DNA of 64,000 nt, taken from positions 1 through 64,000 of the forward strand of contig DXLO01000004.1 in NCBI GenBank assembly GCA_019414665.1. The letters run 5' to 3'. Positions 6,760 to 14,896 of the stretch are shown piece by piece (within the stretch, counting starts at the first letter, position 1; every line of letters begins with the position of its first letter). The notes below the pieces were generated by a model, which saw nothing but the letters and a program-made list of their open reading frames with translations, had not been told where the DNA came from and made no database searches. A program made the position numbers and the translations under genes. The DNA comes from Bacteroides sp. Lineage in GTDB: Bacteria; Bacteroidota; Bacteroidia; Bacteroidales; Bacteroidaceae.

Positions 6760-8914
6760 CCAGATGGACTGCGGCCCTACCTGCCTCCGCATGATAGCCG
6801 CTTTCTATGGTAAGCATTATTCTTTGGAAAGGCTGAGGGAAAAGTCATTCATTACCCGTCTGGGAGTATCCATGCTGGGTATCAGTGAAGCAGCCGAAAA
6901 GATAGGTTTCCGTACCATGGGTGTGCAAATATCCTTTCAACAATTACTGGAGGATGCGCCCTTGCCTTGTATTGTACATTGGAATCAGCAGCATTTTGTG
7001 GTGGTGTATCGCATGTCGAAAGGACAAGTGTGGGTGGCCGATCCGGGAGCCGGAAAGGTGAAATATGCCCAAGAGGAATTTTGTAATTGCTGGCAGAGCA
7101 ATAAAAAAGAAGGAAAGGCGACAGGTATTGCTTTATTGCTGGAACCCACACCGGATTTCTATGCGGTGGAAGAAGAAGACACGATAGATTATCAGGGATT
7201 GGGATTTCTGTTCTCTTATCTGCGCCCATACAAACAATTATTGGGGCAATTGTTACTTGGTCTGTTGCTGGGTAGCCTTATCCAGCTATTACTGCCTTTC
7301 CTTACTCAATCCATAGTGGACTTTGGCATCAGTAACCAAAACCTAAATTACGTATATCTGGTTTTATTGGCACAACTGATGCTGACTTTCAGCAGCTCTA
7401 CCGTAAACTTTATCCGTGGCTGGATTTTGCTGCACTTGGGAACACGAATCAACATTTCCCTCATCTCCGACTTTCTGAGCAAACTGATGAAACTGTCCAT
7501 GGGGTATTTCGATACTAAAATGACTGGGGATATTCTTCAGCGCATCAATGACCATGCCCGTATTCAAAGCTTTTTGACAGGTAGCAGCCTGAACATTCTT
7601 TTCTCTATGTTCAATATATTGATATTTGGAATTGTACTGGCTCTTTATAGCGGTACTATCTTCCTGATTTTCATCATAGGGAGTCTTGTCTATATTATCT
7701 ATGTATGGTTGTTCCTGAAGAAACGGGCGGAACTGGACCACAAGCGTTTTGCTCAGCAGTCTGCCAATCAGAGTAGCGTGGTACAATTGGTTACCGGTAT
7801 GCAGGAAATAAGACTCAGTGCCTGTGAGCAACAAAAACGCTGGGAGTGGGAACGTATACAGGCAAAACTTTTCCGTCTGAATATCAAAAGTCTTGCCCTC
7901 GCCCAGTATCAGGATTCGGGAGCTATATTCATAAATCAGACGAAGAATGTAATCATTACCGCACTGGTAGCGGCATTGGTGATAGAAGGGAAAATGACAC
8001 TGGGCATGATGCTTTCCGTGCAATACATCATAGGGCAACTGAACAGCCCTATAGACCAGTTGATTACATTTATCAGAGATATGCAGGATGCGCGCCTTAG
8101 TGTAAACCGGTTGGGCGAGATAAGGAATAAAAAAGATGAAGAAGATAACAACAGAGGGCAGATAAGGAATATTCCCCCTAGCAAAGATATAGAAATAAAG
8201 AACCTTTCATTCAGTTATGACCCACTAAATGAAACGCCGACGCTCAATCATATTAACCTGACTATTCCTGCCGGAAAACAAACGGCCATAGTGGGAATGA
8301 GCGGAAGTGGAAAAACCACTCTTGTGAAGATGTTATTGGGTTTTTATCCTCCTGCTAAAGGAGAAATAACATTGGGCGGTATCAATTTGAATAATTACAA
8401 TATACGCCAATGGAGAAAAAAATGTGGCATAGTAATGCAGGACGGATTTATTTTTTCTGACTCTATTGCCGGAAATATCGCTCCCGGAGTAGAACATATA
8501 GATACTGAATTATTAAGGTATGCCGCCCGTATAGCCAATATCGAAGAATACATAGAATCACTTCCTATGGGGTATAACACAAAAATAGGCCAGGAAGGGC
8601 ATGGGTTGAGTCAAGGGCAGAAGCAACGTATCCTTATAGCCAGGGCTGTATACAAGGAACCTCATTATATTTTCTTTGATGAAGCCACCAATGCTTTGGA
8701 TGCAAACAATGAACGTACTATCATGTCTAAACTGGAGAAATTCTTGCAGGGGAAGACCTCCATTATTGTGGCACACCGCCTGAGTACAGTCCGCCATGCC
8801 GACAATATAGTTGTGATTGAAAAAGGAATAATAGCCGAAACCGGCACACACGAAGAGCTGATAGCGAAAAAAGGCATTTATTATCGTTTGGTTAAAAACC
8901 AATTGGAACTATAA
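6728..8914 (+). CDS. C39 peptidase-containing ABC peptide exporter
   Basis: The 728-aa protein has the full domain set. The C39 peptidase is at about 1-130, with catalytic Cys15 in DCGPTC, His89 in QQHF and Asp105 in ADPG. The ABC membrane domain is at about 165-450. The nucleotide-binding domain has Walker A GMSGSGKTT (about 521), signature LSQGQ (about 626), Walker B IFFDEA (about 647) and an H-loop AHRLS. These exporters cleave after Gly-Gly of a leader and pump the released peptide across the inner membrane. The three double-glycine precursors of this locus are the obvious substrates. It works with the HlyD-type adaptor 9 bp downstream. No outer membrane channel is seen here, so a genome-encoded TolC-like protein is presumably used. 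Confidence 0.95.
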   Translation: MKRFPHYQQHDQMDCGPTCLRMIAAFYGKHYSLERLREKSFITRLGVSMLGISEAAEKIGFRTMGVQISFQQLLEDAPLPCIVHWNQQHFVVVYRMSKGQVWVADPGAGKVKYAQEEFCNCWQSNKKEGKATGIALLLEPTPDFYAVEEEDTIDYQGLGFLFSYLRPYKQLLGQLLLGLLLGSLIQLLLPFLTQSIVDFGISNQNLNYVYLVLLAQLMLTFSSSTVNFIRGWILLHLGTRINISLISDFLSKLMKLSMGYFDTKMTGDILQRINDHARIQSFLTGSSLNILFSMFNILIFGIVLALYSGTIFLIFIIGSLVYIIYVWLFLKKRAELDHKRFAQQSANQSSVVQLVTGMQEIRLSACEQQKRWEWERIQAKLFRLNIKSLALAQYQDSGAIFINQTKNVIITALVAALVIEGKMTLGMMLSVQYIIGQLNSPIDQLITFIRDMQDARLSVNRLGEIRNKKDEEDNNRGQIRNIPPSKDIEIKNLSFSYDPLNETPTLNHINLTIPAGKQTAIVGMSGSGKTTLVKMLLGFYPPAKGEITLGGINLNNYNIRQWRKKCGIVMQDGFIFSDSIAGNIAPGVEHIDTELLRYAARIANIEEYIESLPMGYNTKIGQEGHGLSQGQKQRILIARAVYKEPHYIFFDEATNALDANNERTIMSKLEKFLQGKTSIIVAHRLSTVRHADNIVVIEKGIIAETGTHEELIAKKGIYYRLVKNQLEL

Positions 8915-8923
8915 GTACATATC

Positions 8924-10213
8924 ATGGATATAGAAGATAAAGAACTGAAAAGTGAGGAGATACAGGAAATCCTGTCGCGTCCGCCTCATGCACTGATACG
9001 ATGGGGAATTACTGTATTCTTTATGGTCATTTCTTTTCTGTTTATAGGCGGATGTTTCTTTTCGTATCCTGACACTGTAGAAGCAGGAATAACGATCACT
9101 ACAGAAAATCCCCCGGCATGGATTGTAGCGCGGAGTACAGGAAAATTAAAGGAAGTCTTCTTGAAAGACAAGCAAAAAGTAAAGGCAGGAGAACTGATAG
9201 GCGTTGTCAACAATCCGGCAGATACCCGGGAGGTGCTCTTACTGAAGAAGGAATTGGAAGCTTTCCAAATAAATGACAGTATGATATGTCAAGGCCATTT
9301 CACCGGGCGATTGACCTTAGGTGAAATTCAATCGGCATACACGGGTTTTATTAAAAGCCTCACGGAATACCGGGACTTCCTGAAGTTGGATCTGTACAAA
9401 GAAAAAGAAGAAGCGGCTCGTAGAGAATTAAACGAATATCAAATCTATATTTCCCATTTACACAATGAAGTGAATCTGAACAAGGAAGAGCTTAAACTCG
9501 CCTTGTCTTCCTACAGCAGGGAAGAAATACTATACAAAAAAGGATTGGTTTCTGCATCCGATTATGAAAAGGAACAACAAGCCTATCTGGCAAGTAAACG
9601 AGGTACGGAACAAATGCAGACCACACTTTCTTCTGCACGTATACAGGAAGCCAAATTGCATCAAACAATTGTAGAGATACAGTTGGAACAAAATCAGAAA
9701 GCAAACAGCCTGCAAGTGGCATTGCAGACAGCATACGATCAGTTACAAGTCAGTATCAACAATTGGAAACTGGCATACTTGTTCACCGCACCTACAGATG
9801 GAATCCTGTCTTATAATGAAGTGTGGCAGAAGAATCAGAACATTACGGCAGGGGATAAAGTATTTTCTGTTGTGGCGGAAAATTCGGGGGCTGTCATCGG
9901 CAAGGCAAAGTTGCCTGTTTCCAACTCGGGCAAAGTAAAGTCTGGACAACGGGTAAATATCCGACTGACAGGATACCCCTATATGGAATATGGTTTTCTG
10001 ACGGGAAAGGTTTCTTCCATTTCATTATTATCAAATGAAGACAGCTATACTGTGACAGTAGAATTACCGGATACATTGCAAACTTCCTACAACCATATAT
10101 TGGAATTTCAAGGGGAACTGTCCGGCAGTGCCGAGGTTTTAACCGATGAAAGAAGTTTTACGGCCCGCTTGCTCGGTCCGTTGAGGTATTTATGGGAAAA
10201 ATATTCGTTATAA
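8924..10213 (+). CDS. HlyD-family secretion adaptor
   Basis: The 429-aa protein has a cytoplasmic N terminus of about 25 residues and one membrane helix (about 26-46). A lipoyl-like half motif (VARSTGKLKEVFLKDKQKV), a long coiled-coil hairpin (about 100-280), the second lipoyl half (FTAPTDGILSY) and a beta-barrel region complete it. This is the normal layout of periplasmic adaptors that bridge an ABC exporter to an outer membrane channel. It starts 9 bp after the C39 exporter stop and is surely co-expressed with it. The precursor 3 promoter begins right after its stop codon. Confidence 0.9.
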   Translation: MDIEDKELKSEEIQEILSRPPHALIRWGITVFFMVISFLFIGGCFFSYPDTVEAGITITTENPPAWIVARSTGKLKEVFLKDKQKVKAGELIGVVNNPADTREVLLLKKELEAFQINDSMICQGHFTGRLTLGEIQSAYTGFIKSLTEYRDFLKLDLYKEKEEAARRELNEYQIYISHLHNEVNLNKEELKLALSSYSREEILYKKGLVSASDYEKEQQAYLASKRGTEQMQTTLSSARIQEAKLHQTIVEIQLEQNQKANSLQVALQTAYDQLQVSINNWKLAYLFTAPTDGILSYNEVWQKNQNITAGDKVFSVVAENSGAVIGKAKLPVSNSGKVKSGQRVNIRLTGYPYMEYGFLTGKVSSISLLSNEDSYTVTVELPDTLQTSYNHILEFQGELSGSAEVLTDERSFTARLLGPLRYLWEKYSL

Positions 10214-10221
10214 ATGTACTA

Positions 10222-10290
10222 TTGTAACGCTTTTCCCTGTTTTTGTAACGGTTTTAGAGATGCAACGGATTGCATATTCCCATATCTTTG
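10222..10290 (+). promoter_or_regulatory. Tandem operator and promoter for precursor 3
   Basis: TTGTAACGCTTTT (10222-10234) and TTGTAACGGTTTT (10243-10255) again have a 21-bp period. The -7 box TATCTTTG is at 10283-10290, 40 bp from the second repeat, exactly as at 2264-2332. Over 35 bp the two operators differ at two positions. Sequence between operator and -7 box is not conserved, so the operator is under selection on its own. Confidence 0.75.
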
Positions 10291-10302
10291 TATCAAAGCC
10301 AA

Positions 10303-10325
10303 GCGATAAGGGCAGAGCATATCGC
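10303..10325 (+). promoter_or_regulatory. Conserved 5' leader hairpin, copy B
   Basis: GCGATA (10303-10308) and TATCGC (10320-10325) with an 11-nt loop lie 33 bp before the precursor 3 start. This is the homologue of the hairpin at 5695-5717. Its position just after the -7 box places it at the very 5' end of the message. Confidence 0.6.
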
Positions 10326-10358
10326 AATAAGAATATGGACCTTCAAAATCTTATGATT

Positions 10359-10529
10359 ATGAACACACTGAAAGATTTGAAAGCATTCAGTCTGGATAAA
10401 AAACAGATGAACCAGATTGAGGGTGGAAAAACTTGTGCAGATGTACAAGCAGAGATTACAGCCGACTCTCGTAACTGGAGTGACGGTCGTTGGATTGTTT
10501 GGGAAGAAGACTTTGCAAACCTTTGCTAA
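10359..10529 (+). CDS. Double-glycine leader peptide precursor 3 (two Cys)
   Basis: This is a 56-aa precursor with a leader (MNTLKDLKAFSLDKKQMN, then QIEGG) of the same design as precursors 1 and 2, with Ile at -4 and Gly22-Gly23 at -2/-1. The predicted 33-aa mature peptide starts KTCAD, has three Trp and many acidic residues, and ends with Cys. Cys26 and Cys56 match precursor 2. The start at 10359 is chosen because the -7 box and leader hairpin lie upstream and inside the longer frame from 10260; an ATG at 10353 is the only close alternative. It has its own tandem-operator promoter and is followed by a 16-bp perfect hairpin, so it may be expressed more strongly than the genes after it. Confidence 0.85.
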   Translation: MNTLKDLKAFSLDKKQMNQIEGGKTCADVQAEITADSRNWSDGRWIVWEEDFANLC

Positions 10530-10666
10530 ATGTTTTGGTTGTTTTCGTCAATATCGTATTTAAGTATTAAGATGAATCCAACCTAATCTATTTGAATAAC
10601 ATCTTAAAGGTATTTCTAATTATACTCAAGATGTTATACCCAAACAGAATTAAATCAAACAAGTCC

Positions 10667-10706
10667 TTTAGTCTACAGAAAATGGAAAGCTTTTCTGTAG
10701 ACTAAA
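10667..10706 (+). terminator. 16-bp perfect hairpin after precursor 3
   Basis: TTTAGTCTACAGAAAA (10667-10682) pairs perfectly with TTTTCTGTAGACTAAA (10691-10706) around an 8-nt loop. There is no following T run, so it could be a partial terminator, processing site or stabiliser. It separates the precursor from the GLPGLI gene. Confidence 0.6.
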
Positions 10707-10727
10707 TTAGTTATAAAATAAATTCTC

Positions 10728-11537
10728 ATGAAAAAAATAAATATCATAATTATTATTCTGCTTATCATACCTTTTCAACTGAAGGCACAAAGGCAGCAAG
10801 TAATTGAGCCGACAAATTTAGAATGTTGGTATAGTTTGGTAGTGATTCGGGATACAATCGATCGAAGTCTGAAAATAGATGATACGATGATTTTAAAAAT
10901 AGGGAAAACGCACAGCTTGTTTTATAGTTACTATACATTCTACAATGATTCTTTACGAACAGATCCGGTAGGGAAGCAAATAGCCATAAGAATGACAAGG
11001 GAAGCGATTAGAAAAAAAGATCATTCATTGATGCCTATGCCACGTTCTACTGATGATTATATTTATAAGTCATATCCGAAACCTGGCAATAATACAACCT
11101 TCACGCGGTTGGAAGGAAAAAATGGTATAGATTACTTTGAAATATACGAAGACGGGGACAACCGACAAAAATGGATAATACAGCAGGATTCTGTCAAACA
11201 AATTGCAGGATATCCTTGCCAATTGGGCTACTGCCATTTCAGAGGCAGGACATGGAAAGCATGGTTTACTACAGATATACCCGTCAGCAATGGTCCATGG
11301 AAATTAGCAGGATTACCCGGATTAATCCTAGAGGCATACGATTCTGCTTATCATTATCATTACACTTTAACCGAGATAAGAAAACAAAATCTATCCCCCA
11401 TCTGTCTCTATAATTTTTGGGAACAACAATATGAAAAGCTAGACCGAATAAAGTTTCAGCGGCTTAGAGATAGAAGATATGAGGAAACTGCCAATGACAG
11501 GACCCACGCTGCATATAAACGACAGGAAACAGATTAA
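10728..11537 (+). CDS. GLPGLI family secreted protein
   Basis: The 269-aa protein has a signal peptide (about 1-20, ending LKAQ). Near residue 195 it carries the family hallmark, in the order GPW, LAGLPGLI, LEA. GLPGLI proteins are Bacteroidetes-specific periplasmic or surface proteins of unknown function. They often sit beside a carboxypeptidase-regulatory-domain outer membrane barrel, as here, 4 bp upstream of the next start. It probably works with that receptor. Its place in a peptide-export locus suggests handling of the exported or an incoming peptide (inference). Confidence 0.85.
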   Translation: MKKINIIIIILLIIPFQLKAQRQQVIEPTNLECWYSLVVIRDTIDRSLKIDDTMILKIGKTHSLFYSYYTFYNDSLRTDPVGKQIAIRMTREAIRKKDHSLMPMPRSTDDYIYKSYPKPGNNTTFTRLEGKNGIDYFEIYEDGDNRQKWIIQQDSVKQIAGYPCQLGYCHFRGRTWKAWFTTDIPVSNGPWKLAGLPGLILEAYDSAYHYHYTLTEIRKQNLSPICLYNFWEQQYEKLDRIKFQRLRDRRYEETANDRTHAAYKRQETD

Positions 11538-11541
11538 AAGG

Positions 11542-14151
11542 ATGAAAAGCCTTATCTGTCTTGCTCTATTGTTTCTTGCTCTCTCCGTCCGGGGACAAGG
11601 GATCACGTTAACCGGAAATGTTCGCGACGGCAAAGACCAATCGGCATTGCAGGATGTAAATGTGGTGATTTCTTCCCAGGGACATAAAGACATTACGGCA
11701 TATACTATATCGGATCAGAAAGGATCTTTCCGACTCACATACACTCCTGCCAAAGATAAGGAATACGTAATTCGCTTTTCTTATTTAGGTTATGAAACTG
11801 TTGTTTTGAATATTGAAAAGAGTATTACACAATATAATGTAGCATTGCATGCGCAAGCCATAGACATAAAAGAAATCATAGTGAAGGCTCCAAAAATAAA
11901 ATCGCAAGGTGATACCATCATTTACAATGTAGCGAGTTTTTCTAAAGAAGGGGATAAGACGATAGGCGATGTCCTGAAGAAGTTACCCGGAGTCAGAGTG
12001 GAAGAAAACAGGCAAATCTCATACCAAGGGACGGCTATCAACAAATTCTATATAGAAGGAATGGACTTGTTGGGAGGGAAATATAATATCGCCACCAATA
12101 ATATTTCCAATGATGATGTGGGAAGTGTAGAGATAATGGAAAACCATCAACCTATCAAGGCACTCAACGGGTTGAGTATTTCTGAACAGGCGGCAATCAA
12201 CCTGCGTCTGAAAGAGAAAGCCAAACAAAAATGGATTGGCAGCCTGAAGGGAGGAGGGGGATTCACACCTTCATCCGGTTTGTGGACGGCAGAGGTGATA
12301 GCCATGCATTTTAATAAGAATTTCCAGTCACTGAATACCTATAAGACAAACAACACCGGGCAGGATGTCACCAAAGAATTTAAATCGTTTGACTTGAATG
12401 AAAGACGATATGGCAGCGAAAAACTGACAGACTATATCCATATCTCTTCATTGTATCCACATGAGCTGAACAGGGAACGGGAGCTGTTCAATACCACTCA
12501 TCAAGTAACATCAAATAACCTGTCCAGGCTTAAAAGCAGACTGAACATAACTACCCATATAGGGTGGATAGATCACAAAGAACAAGCGGACAAGCAAACC
12601 ATAACGCAATATTATCAGGCTGATGCAGATACGATAACCGTTCGGGAGCATGAAAGTTCATTGTACAAGAAGCAAACTTTGGCTGCGGGAATTACCTTGG
12701 ATATCAACGAGGAGCAATATAATATGACAAACAGGCTGATGACTGACTTTACATGGAAGCATAAGGACGAAGCTGTAAATGGAAATCTGCCTAATATCCA
12801 GAACAGCTATTCCCCGGACAAACAATTGGTCAATGATCTCTATTTGCTTAAGAAATTCGGGAAAAAATTCATTATATTTTCATCTTATAGTTTCCTGCAG
12901 GACAATCCCCAGAAGCTGAGTGTTCTATATACAAAAGAATCCCCAAAGGTTCAACGAATCGAACAAAGAAAACTATTCTCGGACAATAAAGTGGATTATG
13001 GAATTGTGGCAGGAAAATTAGTCATCAATACAACGGTCGGCTTCTCACTCCTGTCCCGCAATATGCGCTCCCGATTAACAGGTATGGAACAGGTTGACAA
13101 GGCGGAAAATTACTCACATGTAAACAGTACCCGACTCTATTTGATAAGCAAACTGGAGTACTCGCTAGGCAAACTGAAAAGCTATTTATCATTGCCTGTT
13201 TATTTTTACACGAGCCGTTACTCGGGAAAGACTACCGCTTCCAAAGAAAAATACACCAAACTGTCTTTGAATCCTCGTCTATACGTTACTTATCCTTTCT
13301 CTTCCCGATGGCAGATGGATATTACAGGGTCTGTCAGCTCATCACCAAGTGGTGAGTCACTTTTTTATACAGGATATATCATGAACTCTTATCGAACGAT
13401 GTCAGAAGGTTATCCCGTCTATAAGCAAAACAGGCGACAAATGATAGAGGGAAATCTATCCTACAAGCAAGCTATGGAAGAGTTGTTTGGAAACCTGAGT
13501 GTCCGTTACAGTCGGAGTACAACTCCATATACTCCTTATCAACAATTTCAGGAAGGATATCTTATATCTTCTTATCAAGAAGGAGAGAATAACCGGAATC
13601 AGTTCAGCATTTCAGCAAGCCTGTCTAAAGGTATCAGCTGGATAAAAGGATATATATTTCTGGATGCTGCATATAGTGACAGCCGTTCCTTATTGGTACG
13701 AAATGATTTAAAGGTTCCTAATGCTCAAAGAACATGGCACATAGTTCCCAGGCTGGAAACGGACCTTTTCAGATGGCTCACCATGAAATATAAATTGAAT
13801 TATGCCTATAGCATCTTGGCGCTTGAAGATGAAGAAACAGCTACACGGAACATATCCCTCAACCAACAACTTTCATTACGTTTTTCTCCTTTTGCAAAGG
13901 TTAGCATGGAATTGGTTGCAGAACACTATCACAATGAGTCATCCACTGACAGAACAAGAGATTTCTTCTTGGCCGATTTCATATTGTCCCATAAAATTTC
14001 TTCTAAATGGGAAATAGAAGTATTGGCAAAGAATCTGATGAATGAACAAAGATATGTTTATACTAGCTTCACGGATGAAGCGAGTACTGTGTCCAGAAGT
14101 TATGATATACGTCCGAGGAATCTGATGATGACTATTAAATACAGTTATTGA
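11542..14151 (+). CDS. TonB-receptor-like outer membrane beta-barrel protein
   Basis: The 869-aa protein starts at ATG 11542, giving a clean signal peptide (MKSLICLALLFLALSVRGQG); the frame is open further upstream but overlaps the GLPGLI gene. It has an N-terminal carboxypeptidase-regulatory (beta-sandwich) domain at about 22-100. A plug-like domain follows (about 105-220, with KKLPGV, YIEGMDLLGG and VEIMENHQP), then a long barrel ending in an aromatic strand, IKYSY. These GLPGLI-linked proteins resemble SusC-type receptors but lack a SusD partner. It could import or export a small peptide, or be the surface partner of the GLPGLI protein. The gene closes the peptide locus and converges with the deacetylase gene. 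Confidence 0.85.
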   Translation: MKSLICLALLFLALSVRGQGITLTGNVRDGKDQSALQDVNVVISSQGHKDITAYTISDQKGSFRLTYTPAKDKEYVIRFSYLGYETVVLNIEKSITQYNVALHAQAIDIKEIIVKAPKIKSQGDTIIYNVASFSKEGDKTIGDVLKKLPGVRVEENRQISYQGTAINKFYIEGMDLLGGKYNIATNNISNDDVGSVEIMENHQPIKALNGLSISEQAAINLRLKEKAKQKWIGSLKGGGGFTPSSGLWTAEVIAMHFNKNFQSLNTYKTNNTGQDVTKEFKSFDLNERRYGSEKLTDYIHISSLYPHELNRERELFNTTHQVTSNNLSRLKSRLNITTHIGWIDHKEQADKQTITQYYQADADTITVREHESSLYKKQTLAAGITLDINEEQYNMTNRLMTDFTWKHKDEAVNGNLPNIQNSYSPDKQLVNDLYLLKKFGKKFIIFSSYSFLQDNPQKLSVLYTKESPKVQRIEQRKLFSDNKVDYGIVAGKLVINTTVGFSLLSRNMRSRLTGMEQVDKAENYSHVNSTRLYLISKLEYSLGKLKSYLSLPVYFYTSRYSGKTTASKEKYTKLSLNPRLYVTYPFSSRWQMDITGSVSSSPSGESLFYTGYIMNSYRTMSEGYPVYKQNRRQMIEGNLSYKQAMEELFGNLSVRYSRSTTPYTPYQQFQEGYLISSYQEGENNRNQFSISASLSKGISWIKGYIFLDAAYSDSRSLLVRNDLKVPNAQRTWHIVPRLETDLFRWLTMKYKLNYAYSILALEDEETATRNISLNQQLSLRFSPFAKVSMELVAEHYHNESSTDRTRDFFLADFILSHKISSKWEIEVLAKNLMNEQRYVYTSFTDEASTVSRSYDIRPRNLMMTIKYSY

Positions 14152-14181
14152 CTGAATTTTGTACTCGGATGATTCATCACA

Positions 14182-14871
14182 CTAAGTAATCTGTTTTATC
14201 AGTCTATCTAACGCTACTACCGTATACCCCTCTTTTTCTATAAAGTCCAGAACTTGTACCAGCAGCCTGTCACTATCGGGCATCCGGTCATGTAGCAGAA
14301 GGATGGAGCCCGGAACGAGCCGTTTCTTGATGCGTTTGATAATTTTTTCAGGAGTGGGTTGCTGAGTGTCCAGTGTGCGGATGTTCCAACCAATGGGGAT
14401 GTATCCCAGCCTGCGCACTGCTTTAGCCAGGGTAGGATTGGTCACTCCGAAAGGCGGCCGGAACCATCGGACCGGTTGGCCGGTCACTTTTTCCAATTCT
14501 TGCTGGCAGGTAATTAAATCATGGCACATCCGTTTGAAGGTATAGAGAGGAAAATAGCCGGAATGGGAGAAGGAATGATTCCCGATACGATGTCCTTCTT
14601 TGATGATTTGCCGGAGCAGTTCTTCATTGCCTTTTATCTTGTTTCCGATGCAAAAAAAGCAGGCCGGTATGTGTTTTTCTCTTAACACTTTCAGCACTTT
14701 GGGGGTCTGTATCGGATCGGGCCCGTCATCAAAAGTGATGGCTATGATTTTCTCTTCGGTTTTCTTGCAACAGAAGACACGCATGTAAATACAGGCACGG
14801 ATGCTGTAAGAAGCGTAAAAGAAATAGGCCATGACGCTTACTATGATGACTACAGAAACTAGGATGTGCAT
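14182..14871 (-). CDS. Polysaccharide deacetylase family protein
   Basis: The 229-aa protein has an N-terminal membrane anchor (about 1-22) and a NodB-type catalytic domain. It shows TFDDGPDP (Asp48, Asp49), the metal histidines in NHSFSH (His99, His103), RPPFG (138-142) and LLLHD (His194). It would remove acetyl groups from an N- or O-acetylated sugar at the membrane. It is the last gene of the aryl polyene operon, now 1 kb from the rest because of the KilA-N insertion. Its first 16 codons exist a second time at 15902 in the flanking repeat, so it originally overlapped the upstream gene. A role in attaching or maturing the polyene lipid is inferred only from position. Confidence 0.9.
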   Translation of the reverse strand: MHILVSVVIIVSVMAYFFYASYSIRACIYMRVFCCKKTEEKIIAITFDDGPDPIQTPKVLKVLREKHIPACFFCIGNKIKGNEELLRQIIKEGHRIGNHSFSHSGYFPLYTFKRMCHDLITCQQELEKVTGQPVRWFRPPFGVTNPTLAKAVRRLGYIPIGWNIRTLDTQQPTPEKIIKRIKKRLVPGSILLLHDRMPDSDRLLVQVLDFIEKEGYTVVALDRLIKQIT

Positions 14872-14896
14872 TGCTTGATTAAGATGATTGAGTGAT
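14823..14896. repeat. Direct repeat copy 1 flanking the KilA-N insertion
   Basis: This 74-bp segment matches 15854-15927 with a single mismatch (T14872 / C15903). Read on the - strand it carries the last codons of the chain-length-factor-like gene, including its stop, and the first 16 codons of the deacetylase. The match ends sharply on both sides. Confidence 0.9.

Noticed and set aside
7364..8038. 224-residue - strand frame inside the exporter gene
   Set aside because: It lies opposite the ABC membrane domain, with no start signal or family.
10260..10358. Longer N terminus for precursor 3
   Set aside because: It would cover the -7 box and conserved leader hairpin, and the leader aligns with the others only from 10359.
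2738..10529. Radical SAM-modified peptide system
   Set aside because: The leaders resemble those of some Bacteroidales modified peptides, but no radical SAM, LanM or YcaO gene is present; disulfide formation explains the Cys and VKOR gene better.
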